The notes under the pieces were generated by a model that made no database searches, had not been told where the DNA came from, and saw only the letters and a list, made by a program, of their open reading frames with translations. This document shows, one piece after another, positions 17,372-27,896 of a DNA stretch of 64,000 bases. The position numbers were made by a program, and so were the translations under genes. How positions within the stretch are numbered: position 1 is the stretch's first letter; each line of letters starts with the position of its first letter. The stretch is from Halobaculum sp. CBA1158 (lineage in GTDB: Archaea; Halobacteriota; Halobacteria; Halobacteriales; Haloferacaceae): positions 1,674,001-1,738,000 of the forward strand of contig NZ_CP090371.1 of NCBI RefSeq assembly GCF_021431925.1, given 5' to 3'.

Positions 17372-19552
17372 ATGGGTAAGTGTATCATCTGCGGTACGTC
17401 CGTGGACGGACGTATCTGCAGGTCCCACCAGGAGGACGTCGTCTTCGAGTTCCGCGGAAACGACCCGAACCAACTCGTTCAGAACCGATTCTACACCGGC
17501 GTCGTCGACGGCTACGCCGACTTCGGCGTGTTCATCGACCTGTCGTCGAACGTCACCGGGCTGCTTCACCGGTCGGAGTTGGACCGCCGGATCGAATCGC
17601 TCGACTGGGAGCCCGGAGACGAGGTGTTCGTCCAGGTGAAGAACGTTCGCGACAACGGCGACGTGGACCTCGCGTGGTCGATCCGACAGTCCGAGCGGGA
17701 GTTCCGCGGCGCGCTCGTCCAGGACGGGACCGACGAGCGCGAGCGCGACGCCGACGACGGCGACGACGGCGACGGCGGGTCGGGCGTGACCCACCGGCCG
17801 ACTCCCGACACGCCCGGGGAGGGCGACGACGACGAAAGCGACGGCGAGAGCGGAGGCGATGAAACCGCGGACGACGGATCAGCAAATTCGACCGACTCGA
17901 GCGACTCGGGCGGCTCAGGAAGTTCCGAGGCCGCGACGGACCGGAGCGCCGGAACGTCGTCGGCGTCGGCGTCGACTGCGACGGACGACAGCGACGACGG
18001 CGACGACATCGACGCCGTTCGCGAGCGAAACCAGGCGACCCCGGACGGCGAGTACGAGCGGGTCGATATCGGCTCGCTGTCGAACCGCGTCGGCGAGACG
18101 GTCCGCATCGAGGGCGAGGTCGTGAGCGCGCGACAGACCGGCGGTCCGACCGTGTTCGAACTGCGCGACGAGACGGGCGTCGTCGACTGCGCGGCGTTCG
18201 TGAAGGCCGGCGTTCGCGCGTACCCCGACATCGAGTCGGGCGACATCGTTCGTCTGGAGGGCGAAGTCGAGGTCCGACGCAACGAGATCCAGGTGGAGAC
18301 GGAGGCGCTCGCGTCGTTAGAGGGAAACGAAGCTGAGGCGGTCCAGCGCCGCCTCGCAGAGGCCGTGACGGACGAGGCGCGACCCGACGAGGTGGCGACG
18401 CTGGGCGGCCACGACGCGGTCGCCGCCGCCGAGGACGACCTGCTCGACGCCGCCGAGACGATCCGCCGGGCGGTCATCGAGTCGCGTCCCATCGTCGTTC
18501 GCCACGCCGCGACCGCCGACGGCTACGTCGCCGGCGCGGCCGTCGAGCGCGCCGTGCTCCCGCTCGTGCGCGAGGAGCACGCGAAAAGCGACGCCGAGTA
18601 CCACTACTTCACCCGGCGACCGCTCGACGAGCCGGTGTACGACATGGACGCGGCGACGAAGGACGCCACCCGGATGCTCCAGGACCGCGACCGCCACGAC
18701 GAGAAGATCCCGCTGGTGCTTCTGGTCGGCACCGGCTCGACCGTCGAGTCCGAGGACGGCCTGGACCTGCTGGGCGTGTACGACGCCCAGCGCGTCGTCG
18801 TCGACGCCGCGACCGCGGACCCGGAGATCGCCGACGCCGTCGCGACGCTCGTCAACCCCGGACTCGCCGGGGCCGACGCCGGGGACCTGACCACGGGTGC
18901 GCTGGCGTCCGTGCTCGCGGCGACGGTCAACGACGAGGTCGCCGAGGACCTGTCGCACCTCCCCGCCGTCTCCTATTGGGAGGGCGCGCCCGAGGCGTAC
19001 ACCGACCTCGCGTCCGACGCCGGCTTCGACGCCGATCGGGTCGCGGCGCTTCGCGAGGCCGTGGCGCTCGAGGCGTACTACCAGAGCTATCAGGACAAGC
19101 GCGAGCTCATCACGGACATCCTCTTCGGCGAGGAGGGCGCGGACCTGGCGGACCACATCGCCGGGCAGTTCCGCGAGAAGCTGGAGACGGAACTCGACAC
19201 CGCCGAGGCCAACATCGCCGAGCGCGAGGTCGACGGCCGCACGTTCGCCACGCTGGACGCCGACGCGTACAGCCATCGCTTCGACTTCCCGTCGACGACG
19301 CTCCTGGCTGACGAACTCCAGCGCCGGGGCGAGCGCGACGCGACAGTCGTGTACGGCACCGACGAGCTGTACGTCCGCGCCGACGGCGACGTGGACGTGC
19401 GCTCGGCCGCCGGCGACGCCGCCATGTCGGTGCCCGACGCGGGCGTCACCGCCGTCGGCGTCCGCCAGGGCCGCATCGAGTACCTGGCCGGCCGCCGCGA
19501 CGAGGTCACCGACGCCGTCGTCGACGCGGTCGCCGGACAGCTGAACGACTGA
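17372..19552 (+). CDS. RecJ/DHH-superfamily protein with zinc finger, S1 and OB domains; DHH motif degenerate
   Basis: The protein has 726 residues. Residues 1-20 form a small zinc finger (C-I-I-C ... C-R-S-H), about 38-100 an S1 RNA/DNA-binding domain (F-Y-T-G-V-V-D-G-Y-A-D-F-G-V-F-I), about 118-215 an acidic disordered linker, about 228-310 an OB-fold (V-R-I-E-G-E-V ... V-F-E-L-R-D), and 330-726 a RecJ-like core. Motif I, normally H-x-D-x-D-G, reads H-A-A-T-A-D-G at about 375-381, and the DHH motif reads V-V-V-D-A-A near 474-479. Two metal-binding histidines are therefore missing, arguing against nuclease activity. The layout matches the haloarchaeal RecJ-like/COG1107 group. A non-catalytic, Cdc45-like or ssDNA/RNA-binding role is possible. 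Monocistronic, with TATA GTTTTAGG about 30 bases before the ATG. Confidence 0.82.
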   Translation: MGKCIICGTSVDGRICRSHQEDVVFEFRGNDPNQLVQNRFYTGVVDGYADFGVFIDLSSNVTGLLHRSELDRRIESLDWEPGDEVFVQVKNVRDNGDVDLAWSIRQSEREFRGALVQDGTDERERDADDGDDGDGGSGVTHRPTPDTPGEGDDDESDGESGGDETADDGSANSTDSSDSGGSGSSEAATDRSAGTSSASASTATDDSDDGDDIDAVRERNQATPDGEYERVDIGSLSNRVGETVRIEGEVVSARQTGGPTVFELRDETGVVDCAAFVKAGVRAYPDIESGDIVRLEGEVEVRRNEIQVETEALASLEGNEAEAVQRRLAEAVTDEARPDEVATLGGHDAVAAAEDDLLDAAETIRRAVIESRPIVVRHAATADGYVAGAAVERAVLPLVREEHAKSDAEYHYFTRRPLDEPVYDMDAATKDATRMLQDRDRHDEKIPLVLLVGTGSTVESEDGLDLLGVYDAQRVVVDAATADPEIADAVATLVNPGLAGADAGDLTTGALASVLAATVNDEVAEDLSHLPAVSYWEGAPEAYTDLASDAGFDADRVAALREAVALEAYYQSYQDKRELITDILFGEEGADLADHIAGQFREKLETELDTAEANIAEREVDGRTFATLDADAYSHRFDFPSTTLLADELQRRGERDATVVYGTDELYVRADGDVDVRSAAGDAAMSVPDAGVTAVGVRQGRIEYLAGRRDEVTDAVVDAVAGQLND

Positions 19553-19737
19553 GCGCGACGCGGACTGGCGGTTCTCTCGGGGCTCGTCTTCACCGGTGAC
19601 CGACCGGTCGGTTCACCCGAACGCTCACGCGGTGGCACGTGCAGGCGGATCTCCGTGTCCGCTGGACGCAGACGGTCGGATCGATCCGATCCTCACGAAC
19701 GAAACCCTTACCCTCCGAACGGGACCACTCACACGCA

Positions 19738-21498
19738 ATGAGCGGCACCGCGGAGCCGGACCCCGAGCTGTCGGCGTACGCCGAGAAGTCCGACGAGCCC
19801 GAGGCGTTCGAGCGCGCCTGCGCCCGGATCGTCGAGCGGATCCTCGAGGGGGAAATCGACCGCGACGACCTCGAGTCCGCCAAGCTGGACGCCTGTTCGG
19901 AGTTCTCCTCCCCGAAGGTTCCGCAGAACACCGACCTCCTCCAGCGTGCCCCCGAGGGCCGCCGCGAGGCGGTCCGCGAAGTCGTCCGTCGAAAGCCCGT
20001 TCGCACAGCCTCGGGCGTCTCGCCGGTCGCGATCATGACCTCGCCCCACACCTGTCCGCACGGGAAGTGCCTCTACTGCCCCGGCGGTCCCGCCTCGGAG
20101 TTCGACTCCTCCCAGAGCTACACCGGCCACGAGCCCGCCGCCGCCCGCGGCCAACAGAACGACTACGACCCGTACGGACAGGTCACCCTCCGGCTGGAAC
20201 AGCTGCGCCACATCGGCCACCCGGTCGACAAGGCCGAACTCATCCTCATGGGCGGGACGATGACGGCGCGCTCGCACGACTACCAGGAGTGGTTCGTCAA
20301 GCGGGCGCTGCAGGCGATGAACGAGTACGACACCGAGGCACGGCCGAACCCCGCCGAGGGACGCAGCTTCGCACAAGAGCCGGAGGCGTACGACTTCGAG
20401 TACCTGGAGGACGTGAAGAGCCGGAACGAAGAGGCGGACGTGCGATGCGTCGGGATCACCTTCGAGACCAAGCCCGACTGGTGCGACCCCGAGCAGATCG
20501 ACCGGATGTTGAAGCTCGGGGGGACGAAGGTCGAGGTGGGCGTTCAGACCACCTACGAGCGCGTGAACCGCGAGATGCACCGCGGCCACGGCAACCAGGC
20601 GTCGATCGACGCGAACCGTCGGCTGCGCGACGCCGCGTTCAAGGTGGGCTTTCACATGATGCCGGGACAGCCGGGGATGACGAGGGAGATGTGCCGCGAG
20701 GACTTCCGCCAACTGTTCGAGAACCCCGACTGGCGGCCCGACTACCTGAAGATCTATCCGACGCTCGTCGTCCGCGGGACCCGCGTGTACGACTCGTGGC
20801 GGCGCGACGAGTTCGAGCCCCTCTCGAACGAGGAGGCCGCCGACCTCGTCGCCGACGCGATGGATCAGATTCCGAAGTACTGCCGGCTCCAGCGCGTCCA
20901 GCGCGACATCCCCGCCGACTTCATCGACGCCGGCGTCTGGAAGTCGAACCTCAGGCAGTTGGCGGAGGAGCGCGCCGCGGAGAAGGGCCACGAGTTACGG
21001 GACATCCGCGCCCGCGAGGTCGGGCACAACGACGCCGACCCGCGCCCCGAGGACGTGGAGTTGGACGTGACGACCTACGAGTCCGGCGGCGGCCTCGAAC
21101 ACTTCATCTCCTTTGAAGACTCGAAACAGGACCTCCTGGTCGGTTTCTGTCGGCTGCGGTTTCCCTCCTACTCGCACGCCGCGCCGGGTGCCGGCCCCGT
21201 CGCCGACGGCGACGCCGTCCGTCGGGAGCTGGCTGACGCCGCGCTCGTTCGCGAGTTACACGTGTACGGGTCGCCGGCGACGTTCGACGGCGCGGACGGC
21301 GACGCGGGAGCCGAACGCGAGAGCGGCGACTGGCAGCACCGTGGCTACGGTCGACGACTGCTGCGGAAGGCCGAAGACCTCGCGGCCGACGCGGGCTTCT
21401 CGAAGCTCTCGGTCATCTCGGGGATCGGCGTTCGCGGCTACTACCGCGACAAGCTCGGCTATCACCAGGACGGTCCGTACGTGAGCCGACGGCTGTAG
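19738..21498 (+). CDS. elp3: Elp3, tRNA uridine-34 carboxymethyl-modifying radical-SAM acetyltransferase
   Basis: The protein has 586 residues from ATG 19738. It starts the cm5U modification at tRNA wobble U34. The radical-SAM cysteines are Cys106, Cys111 and Cys114 in C-P-H-G-K-C-L-Y-C-P-G-G. The GNAT acetyl-CoA domain occupies about 440-586 with W-Q-H-R-G-Y-G-R-R-L-L as the CoA loop and the family ending Y-Y-R-D-K-L-G-Y near the C-terminus. An in-frame ATG 99 bases upstream was rejected since it adds a tail absent in Elp3. A TATA-like CTTACC/AACCC tract lies 25-30 bases before the ATG. Single gene, as in other archaea, which lack the rest of Elongator. Confidence 0.95.
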   Translation: MSGTAEPDPELSAYAEKSDEPEAFERACARIVERILEGEIDRDDLESAKLDACSEFSSPKVPQNTDLLQRAPEGRREAVREVVRRKPVRTASGVSPVAIMTSPHTCPHGKCLYCPGGPASEFDSSQSYTGHEPAAARGQQNDYDPYGQVTLRLEQLRHIGHPVDKAELILMGGTMTARSHDYQEWFVKRALQAMNEYDTEARPNPAEGRSFAQEPEAYDFEYLEDVKSRNEEADVRCVGITFETKPDWCDPEQIDRMLKLGGTKVEVGVQTTYERVNREMHRGHGNQASIDANRRLRDAAFKVGFHMMPGQPGMTREMCREDFRQLFENPDWRPDYLKIYPTLVVRGTRVYDSWRRDEFEPLSNEEAADLVADAMDQIPKYCRLQRVQRDIPADFIDAGVWKSNLRQLAEERAAEKGHELRDIRAREVGHNDADPRPEDVELDVTTYESGGGLEHFISFEDSKQDLLVGFCRLRFPSYSHAAPGAGPVADGDAVRRELADAALVRELHVYGSPATFDGADGDAGAERESGDWQHRGYGRRLLRKAEDLAADAGFSKLSVISGIGVRGYYRDKLGYHQDGPYVSRRL

Positions 21499-21567
21499 CC
21501 GGTCGTCGGGACCGATCTCCGGCGCTCCCACCGCCGGAGTTTAATGCGGCCGTCGGTTCCCAGAGGT

Positions 21568-22764
21568 ATGCAGGTGAGCTTCCTCGCCGCCCTCCGGGAG
21601 ACGCTGGAGGGGTTCGTCACCACGGAGGCGCGGGTCTCCGCGACGGTCGTCCTGGTCACCGCGGCGACGGTCACAGCACTCGTTTTGACGCCGCGAGCGG
21701 TCCGGACGACTCACCGGATCGTCCGAGATCGCGTCCTCGGGCACGAACACGTGCCCGTGGAGGCGTCGACGTTCGACTGGGGCTTTCCGATCACGGCGGT
21801 CGTCAGGACGGTCCAGTTCGCGGTCGTGCTCGGGTGCGGACTCGCCACGCTCGTCGTGTGGGGGTACGTCGGCGTGGCGCTGGGCGTCCTCGACGCGATG
21901 GCCGCGACCGTGCCGGGGCTCGTTCGGCTGCTCGTCACCGTCGCGGTCGTCGCGGCCGCGCTCGTCGGTATCGACGTGCTGGAGCGTCGCCTGGAGGCGT
22001 ACGCGCGGGAGTCCGACAACATCAACCAACATCAGAAGGGGATCGTCTTTCGCGTCCTCCAGATGAGCGTGCTCGGGGCCGCCGTCGTCGGGAGTCTCAG
22101 CGTCTGGGGTATCGACCTCAGCGGACTGCTCATCGGCGCGGGATTTCTCGGTATCGTCATCGGCACGGCCGCCCGCTCGACCATCGGCTCGCTCATCGCC
22201 GGGTTCGTCCTCATGTTCTCGCGGCCGTTCGAGCTGGGTGACTGGGTCGAGATCGACGGCGAGGAGGGGATCGTCACGGACATCACCGTGATCAACACCC
22301 GGATGCGCTCTGCCAACGGCGAAGTCGTCGTCATCCCCAACGACCGCGTCGCCAACGCGACCGTCTCCAACCGCACCCGGATGGGCCAACTCAGGCTCTC
22401 CGTCGACGTGGGGGTCGACTACGACGCCGACCTGGAGACCGCGGAGTCGGTCGTCAGCGACGCGCTCGAGGACGTGAGCCACGTCGAGGACAACCCCCTG
22501 CCGCAGGTCGTCCCGAAGGCGCTCGGCGACTCGGCGGTCGTGCTTGAGTGTCGCGTCTGGATCGACACCCCGAGCGCGCCCAAGCGCGCGCTGGCGACGG
22601 CCGCGGTCGTCCGCGAGGTGAAGGCCGCACTCGACGACGCGGGGATCAAGATCCCCTACCCGCAGCGGGAGGTCACCGGCCGCGAGGAGACCGGCGGACT
22701 CCGGGTCGCCGATGGCGACGGCGACCCGCTTGCTTCGCCCCCACCGTCGACGACCGACGACTGA
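21568..22764 (+). CDS. MscS-family small-conductance mechanosensitive channel
   Basis: The protein has 398 residues from ATG 21568, chosen because TTTAATG at 21540-21546 is a TATA element 25 bases upstream, implying a leaderless mRNA. There are about five membrane segments; the pore helix region runs G-L-L-I-G-A-G-F-L-G-I-V-I-G-T-A-A-R near 190-208. The MscS beta domain follows with F-E-L-G-D-W-V-E-I-D-G-E-E-G-I-V near 224-240 and I-P-N-D near 268. It would open under membrane tension to release solutes on osmotic downshift. A second paralogue lies at 40489-41451. Confidence 0.9.
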   Translation: MQVSFLAALRETLEGFVTTEARVSATVVLVTAATVTALVLTPRAVRTTHRIVRDRVLGHEHVPVEASTFDWGFPITAVVRTVQFAVVLGCGLATLVVWGYVGVALGVLDAMAATVPGLVRLLVTVAVVAAALVGIDVLERRLEAYARESDNINQHQKGIVFRVLQMSVLGAAVVGSLSVWGIDLSGLLIGAGFLGIVIGTAARSTIGSLIAGFVLMFSRPFELGDWVEIDGEEGIVTDITVINTRMRSANGEVVVIPNDRVANATVSNRTRMGQLRLSVDVGVDYDADLETAESVVSDALEDVSHVEDNPLPQVVPKALGDSAVVLECRVWIDTPSAPKRALATAAVVREVKAALDDAGIKIPYPQREVTGREETGGLRVADGDGDPLASPPPSTTDD

Positions 22765-22857
22765 CGGCACCGCGGACGGCCGCGGTTCCGGGGACGCCGT
22801 CGCGCCCCCGTGGTCGGGTGACCCATACTTTTGTACCCCTCTCGCGGTGGTGTACCC

Positions 22858-23697
22858 GTGTTCGAGGGAGCGTTCGTCGATCTGGTCGGGACGGATCCCG
22901 TCGTGCAGGCGCTCGTCGCCGGGTGCGTCATCGCGGGGATCAACATGGTCGGGGCGCTGTTGGTGCTTTTCGTTCGCGATCCCAGCGAGCGACTGCTCGA
23001 CGGGGCGCTGGGCTTCGCCGCGGGCGTCATGCTCGCGGCGTCGTTCACGTCGCTCATCGTCCCCGGCATCGACCTGACGGAAGTGATCGTTCCCGGCGTG
23101 CCGGCGACCGGCCTGCTCTCGCCGGTCCCCGTCCTCGTCGGGATCGTTCTCGGCGTCCTCGTGCTCGATCAGGCCGACCACTGGGTGCCGCACGTGCACG
23201 TCCTCGTCACGGGCCGAGAGCGGTCAGATCAGACGGTCGCCAGCGCGACGGTCGCCCCGGTAATCCTCTTCATCGTCGCCATCACGATCCACAACATGCC
23301 CGAGGGGTTGGCCGTCGGCGTCGGCTTCGGCTCCGGCGAGGTCGCAAACGGGCTCTCGCTCATGCTCGCGATCGGTCTCCAGAACGTCCCGGAGGGGCTG
23401 GCTGTGTCGGTCGCCGCGGTCAACGCCGGCTTCGACCGCCGGACGCACGCCGTGCTCACCGGGATCCGCTCGGGACTCGTCGAGATCCCCCTGACCGTGC
23501 TCGGCGCGCTCGCCGTCGCGGTCGCGGCACCGATCCTCCCGTACGCGATGGGCTTCGCCGCCGGCGGTATGCTGTTCGTCATCTCCGACGAGATCCTCCC
23601 GGAGACGCACTCGCGGGGTCACGAGCGGGTGGCGACGCTGGGGACGATGGTCGGCGTCGTGGTGATGCTGTACCTGGACGTCGCGCTCGCGGCGTGA
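22858..23697 (+). CDS. ZIP family divalent metal transporter
   Basis: The protein has 279 residues from GTG 22858; a TATA-like ATACTTTTGT at 22825-22834 is spaced for leaderless transcription from this codon. About eight membrane segments are visible. The ZIP metal-path signature appears as I-H-N-M-P-E-G-L-A-V-G-V-G near 143-155 and N-V-P-E-G-L-A-V-S-V near 178-187. The variable His region (W-V-P-H-V-H-V) lies between helices 3 and 4. It belongs to the GufA/ZupT-like group importing or exporting zinc or related metals. Single gene. Confidence 0.9.
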   Translation: MFEGAFVDLVGTDPVVQALVAGCVIAGINMVGALLVLFVRDPSERLLDGALGFAAGVMLAASFTSLIVPGIDLTEVIVPGVPATGLLSPVPVLVGIVLGVLVLDQADHWVPHVHVLVTGRERSDQTVASATVAPVILFIVAITIHNMPEGLAVGVGFGSGEVANGLSLMLAIGLQNVPEGLAVSVAAVNAGFDRRTHAVLTGIRSGLVEIPLTVLGALAVAVAAPILPYAMGFAAGGMLFVISDEILPETHSRGHERVATLGTMVGVVVMLYLDVALAA

Positions 23698-23726
23698 GGC
23701 GACCGCTACGCTTCGGCGACGCCCCG

Positions 23727-24992
23727 CTACGTTTCCTCGACGCCAGCCGCGTCGGCGAACGCGCCCGCCAGCACCCGGGTCGCGGCCGCGCAGTCGTCCC
23801 AGTCGGTCCACTCGCGGGGGTTGTGGCTGATGCCGTCACGCGAGGGGGCAAAGAGGAGGCTCGCGTCCGTCACGTCGGCGACGTGCATCGTGTCGTGGGC
23901 CGCGCCGGAGTGCAGGTCCAGCGTCTCGATCCCGGCGTCGTCGCCGGCGCGATGGGCGGCCTCGCGGAGTCGCTCGGCCATCGGCGTCGGCTCGAGATCG
24001 AACGGCCGGGCGAACTCGGTGGCGACGCCGCGCTCGTCCTCGATGCGTCCGAGCGTGTCGCGGACGGCGTCGACGACCGTCTCCATCGACTCGTACTCGA
24101 TGTCGCGGATGTCGATTCCGGCGTCGACCCGCCCCGGCACCACGTTCGTCGCGTTCGGCGAGACGTCGAGGGAGCCGACGGTGCCCACGGCGGAGTCGCT
24201 GCTCGCGTCGACGACCTCGTTCGCGGCCGTCTCCACGTCGAGGACGACTTCGGCCGCGGCCGCGAGCGCGTCCGTCCGGTCGCGCATGTGGGTCGCGCCC
24301 GCGTGGTTCGCCTCGCCGCGGATCTCCACGTCGAGATGGGTGATCCCCGTGATCGTCGTGACGACGCCGACCGGGACGCCCGCCTCCTCCAGCGTCGTGT
24401 CCTGCTCGACGTGGAGCTCGTAGAAGGCGTCCCACTCGCCGGCGTCGAGTCGACCCTCGCCGCGGAAGCCGATGTCCTCTAAGGCGGCGTCGAGTGCGAC
24501 GCCCTCGTCGTCGGTCAGCGCGAGCGCCTCCTCGACGGTTCGATCGCCCACGGCGACCGAGGAGCCGAGCAGGCCGTCGGCGAAGCGCTGCCCCTCCTCC
24601 TCGGTGAAGGAGACGACGACGACTGGGCGGTCGGGGGAGACGCCGGCCTCCTGCATCGTCCGGACGGCCTCCAGCGCCGAGTAGACGCCGAGGGGACCGT
24701 CGAAGATGCCTCCCTCCGGTACGGAGTCGAGGTGGCTGCCGGCGGCGACGGCCGCGGCGTCGGGGTCCGCGGAGTCCGGCGTCCACGTTCCGGCGACGTT
24801 GCCGACGGCGTCCACGGTCACGTCGAGACCCGCGTCGTCCATGCGGTCGAGGAGATACCCGCGGGCGCGACGGTTCGCCTCGGTGCCCGCGAGGACCGTC
24901 CGGCCGCGGCCTTCGACGGCGTCGATGTCCCCGAACGCGGCCGTCGCCTCGATGTCGTCGCGGAGCCTGTCGGCGTCGACGGTGAGATCCAT
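23727..24992 (-). CDS. M20-family hydantoinase/carbamoylase-type amidase
   Basis: The protein has 421 residues from ATG 24992. It carries the M20 dinuclear metal motifs: G-S-H-L-D-S-V near 84-90, D-G-P-L-G-V near 97-102, and the general base in T-E-E-E-G-Q-R-F near 130-137; later H-V-E-Q and a C-terminal H-x-A-x-D/H pattern (S-G-A-A-H-D) complete the site. This subgroup contains N-carbamoyl-L-amino acid hydrolase, allantoate amidohydrolase and beta-ureidopropionase; exact substrate cannot be assigned. No hydantoinase gene is adjacent. It diverges from thrS, with 131 bases between starts. Confidence 0.85.
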   Translation of the reverse strand: MDLTVDADRLRDDIEATAAFGDIDAVEGRGRTVLAGTEANRRARGYLLDRMDDAGLDVTVDAVGNVAGTWTPDSADPDAAAVAAGSHLDSVPEGGIFDGPLGVYSALEAVRTMQEAGVSPDRPVVVVSFTEEEGQRFADGLLGSSVAVGDRTVEEALALTDDEGVALDAALEDIGFRGEGRLDAGEWDAFYELHVEQDTTLEEAGVPVGVVTTITGITHLDVEIRGEANHAGATHMRDRTDALAAAAEVVLDVETAANEVVDASSDSAVGTVGSLDVSPNATNVVPGRVDAGIDIRDIEYESMETVVDAVRDTLGRIEDERGVATEFARPFDLEPTPMAERLREAAHRAGDDAGIETLDLHSGAAHDTMHVADVTDASLLFAPSRDGISHNPREWTDWDDCAAATRVLAGAFADAAGVEET

Positions 24993-25123
24993 GCTTCCGG
25001 GTTCGTCGCCGGCGGTGTTGGGTCTTTCCGAAGCGGCTACGCGAGGCCGGTTCCGGACCCCCGCCCGCGACGCTCTCGCACGGTTCGACAAGACTTATTC
25101 GCGCCCCCCGGCACCGAACGCGT

Positions 25124-27058
25124 ATGAGCGACATCGTCGTCACCCTGCCGGACGGGTCGGAGCTGTCCGTCCCGGAGGGTGCATCCGTCGAGGACGTGGC
25201 GTACGAGATCGGGCCGGGACTCGGGAGCGACACCGTCGCCGGCGTCGTCGACGGCGAACTCGTCGACAAGGCCGCTCCCGTGCACGACGGCGCGCGGATC
25301 GAGATCGTCACCGACCAAAGCGACGAGTACCTCCGGGTGCTCCGCCACTCGGCGGCGCACGTGTTCGCGCAGGCGCTTCAGCGGCTCTACCCCGAGGCGA
25401 AGCTCGCGATCGGTCCGCCGACCGAGGAGGGGTTCTACTACGACGTGGCGAACGTCGACATCGACGAAGACGACTTCCCGGCGATCGAATCGGAGATGGC
25501 CGACATCGTCGACGCCGACTACGACATCCACCGGGTCGAACTCCCACGCGAGGAGGCGCACGCCGAGTACTCCGACAACGAGTACAAAGCCGAGATCCTC
25601 GACGAGGAGGCCGCCGGCGAGGACCCCGTCTCCGTGTACGAGCAGGACGACTGGCGCGACCTGTGTAAGGGTCCCCACGTCGAGTCCACGGGGGAGATCG
25701 GCGCGTTCGAGCTGTTGAACATCTCCTCGGCCTACTGGCGCGGCGACGAGGAGAACGAGCAGCTGACGCGGGTGTACGGGACGGCCTTCGAGTCCGAGTC
25801 GGACCTGGAGGAGTTCCTGGAGCGACGCGAGGAGGCCAAAGAGCGCGACCACCGGAAGATCGCTCGGGAGATGAACCTCTTTTCCATCCCGACGATCACG
25901 GGGCCGGGCCTCCCGCTGTATCATCCGCCGGGCAAGACCGTGCTCTCGGAGCTCGAGGCGTACGTGAACGAGCTGAACGACGAGGCGGGCTACGGCGAGG
26001 TCGAGACCCCGCACGTGTTCCGGACGGAGCTGTGGGAGGAGTCGGGCCACTACGACAACTACCAGGACGACATGTTCCTCTTCGACGTGAACGACGAGGA
26101 ATACGGCCTGAAGCCGATGAACTGTCCCGGCCACGCCACAATCTTCGATCAGGGCTCGTGGTCCTACCGGGACCTCCCGGTCCGGTACGCGGAACACGGG
26201 AAGGTGTACCGCAAGGAGCAGCGCGGCGAGCTGTCCGGCCTCTCGCGGGTGTGGGCGTTCACCATCGACGACGGCCACCTGTTCGTCCGCCCCGACCAGA
26301 TCGAAGCGGAGGTCCGACAGGTGATGGACGGCATCGAGCGGGTGCTCGACACGTTCGACCTCGACGTGTCCGTCGACTTAGCGACGCGCCCGGAGAAGTC
26401 CGTCGGCGGCGACGAGGTCTGGGAGCAGGCCGAGTCCCAACTGGAGTCCGTGCTGGAGTCCTCGGCGCTGGACTGGGGGATCGAGCCCGGCGACGGCGCG
26501 TTCTACGGCCCGAAGATCGACTTCTCCTTCGAGGACGCCCTCGGGCGCTCGTGGGACGGCCCGACGGTCCAACTCGACTTCAACATGCCCGAGCGCTTCG
26601 ACCTGACGTACACGGGCGAGGACAACGAGGAGCACAGACCGGTGATGATCCACCGAGCGCTGTACGGCAGCTTCGAGCGCTTCTTCATGGTGCTGATCGA
26701 GCACTTCGGTGGCGATTTCCCGTTCTGGCTCGCCCCCGAACAGGTCCGAATCTTGCCCATCTCCGACGACAACCTCGGGTACGCCCATCGGGTGAAGAAC
26801 GAACTCTCGGAGTTCCGCGTCGAAGTCGAGGACCGAGACATGACCGTCGGCCGGAAGATCCGCGCGGCCCACGACGACCGGGTCCCCTACATGGTCGTCG
26901 TCGGCGGCGACGAGGAGGAGGCCGGGACCGTCTCCGTGCGCGACCGCTTCGAGAACGAGCGCAACGACGTCGACCCGAGCGCGTTCGTCGAGCACCTCCG
27001 CGGCGAGGTCGACGAGCGGACGGTGACGCCCGACTTCGTCACCGACCACGACGCGTAG
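25124..27058 (+). CDS. thrS: Threonyl-tRNA synthetase (bacterial-type domain layout)
   Basis: The protein has 644 residues and charges tRNA-Thr. An N-terminal TGS domain (1-62) is followed by an N2 editing domain with H-S-A-A-H-V near 73-78 and C-K-G-P-H near 184-188, both zinc/editing signatures of the bacterial/eukaryotic type. Class II motifs follow: motif 2 around [12 protein letters not shown] near 363-374 and motif 3 before the C-terminal anticodon domain (about 535-644). Many archaea instead have a DTD-like editing domain; this one does not. The promoter candidate is a TATA-like G-A-C-T-T-A-T-T at 25091-25098. Confidence 0.95.
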   Translation: MSDIVVTLPDGSELSVPEGASVEDVAYEIGPGLGSDTVAGVVDGELVDKAAPVHDGARIEIVTDQSDEYLRVLRHSAAHVFAQALQRLYPEAKLAIGPPTEEGFYYDVANVDIDEDDFPAIESEMADIVDADYDIHRVELPREEAHAEYSDNEYKAEILDEEAAGEDPVSVYEQDDWRDLCKGPHVESTGEIGAFELLNISSAYWRGDEENEQLTRVYGTAFESESDLEEFLERREEAKERDHRKIAREMNLFSIPTITGPGLPLYHPPGKTVLSELEAYVNELNDEAGYGEVETPHVFRTELWEESGHYDNYQDDMFLFDVNDEEYGLKPMNCPGHATIFDQGSWSYRDLPVRYAEHGKVYRKEQRGELSGLSRVWAFTIDDGHLFVRPDQIEAEVRQVMDGIERVLDTFDLDVSVDLATRPEKSVGGDEVWEQAESQLESVLESSALDWGIEPGDGAFYGPKIDFSFEDALGRSWDGPTVQLDFNMPERFDLTYTGEDNEEHRPVMIHRALYGSFERFFMVLIEHFGGDFPFWLAPEQVRILPISDDNLGYAHRVKNELSEFRVEVEDRDMTVGRKIRAAHDDRVPYMVVVGGDEEEAGTVSVRDRFENERNDVDPSAFVEHLRGEVDERTVTPDFVTDHDA

Positions 27059-27147
27059 CGACGCCGCGGGCGACGGCCGACCATCGGGTGTCGCCGACGC
27101 GGGAGCCGTCGCCGACGCGGTCGATCCCCGCCGGCGGGCGTCGTCGG

Positions 27148-27783
27148 TCAGAAACAGGCGACGACCGTCCCGTCGCGGACGTTCGGGTGGTCGTTCGCGC
27201 CGCCGGTCGTCGACGCGCGCCGTGCACCCGCGTCGGTGACGAGGTACGTCGAGAGGTACACCGGGCTGTCGGCGTGAACGACCGTCGGCGAGGCCGTGCC
27301 GGTCCTCACGTCGCCGGTGTTGCTGTACCAACTCGCCCGAACGCGCACGACGTACCCGCCGTCGACGCGGGTGACGTTCTCCACCCCCGCGCTCGCGCCG
27401 AAGGAGACGGTGTCGCGGGCGAGGTTATCGTTCCGGAGGTACGCCTCCTCGAAGGTCTCCGCCCACTCTCCGGCCGCCTCGGCCGTCAGCTCCGCGGGTG
27501 CGTCGGGGTACGCCACGGGCGACACGTCGTCGCGGACCGGATCCACGCCCTCGGGGCGCGCGGGCGTGCAGTCGTCCGGGATCGTGCCCACGGTGGTCGT
27601 CGGGGCGGTCGTCGGCTCGGTCGGCGTCGCCGGCGATTCGGTCGGTGTCACCGTCGCCGGCGATTCGGTCGTCGCCGGTCCCGCGTCGGGCGTGTCGACG
27701 CCCGGCGTACCGAGACAGCCGGCCGACAGGAGGACGACCGCGACGGCGACGGCCCGGAGGGTCGCTGTGGCGTTCGGGGACAT
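27148..27783 (-). CDS. Putative lipoprotein of unknown function
   Basis: The protein has 211 residues from ATG 27783. A signal peptide ends in the lipobox L-S-A-G-C with the lipidated cysteine at 23. A Thr/Pro/Ser/Glu-rich linker with A-T-V-T-P-T-E-S-P repeats (about 35-66) would hold the domain away from the membrane, and residues about 75-211 form a soluble domain with few recognisable features (D-N-L-A-R-D-T near 118, Y-V-V-R-V-R-A-S-W near 145). It is exported, probably by the Sec route because no twin-arginine is present. Function is not recognised. It converges with thrS. Confidence 0.75.
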   Translation of the reverse strand: MSPNATATLRAVAVAVVLLSAGCLGTPGVDTPDAGPATTESPATVTPTESPATPTEPTTAPTTTVGTIPDDCTPARPEGVDPVRDDVSPVAYPDAPAELTAEAAGEWAETFEEAYLRNDNLARDTVSFGASAGVENVTRVDGGYVVRVRASWYSNTGDVRTGTASPTVVHADSPVYLSTYLVTDAGARRASTTGGANDHPNVRDGTVVACF

Positions 27784-27896
27784 CGACCGGTCGTGCTCGC
27801 GAACGCGGTAAGTGTCTTGGGGCGACCCGGTCTGAACACGGGACGGGGGAAGTTCCACGGTAACGTTTAACACGGTCGCACCCGAACTGTCGGTCG

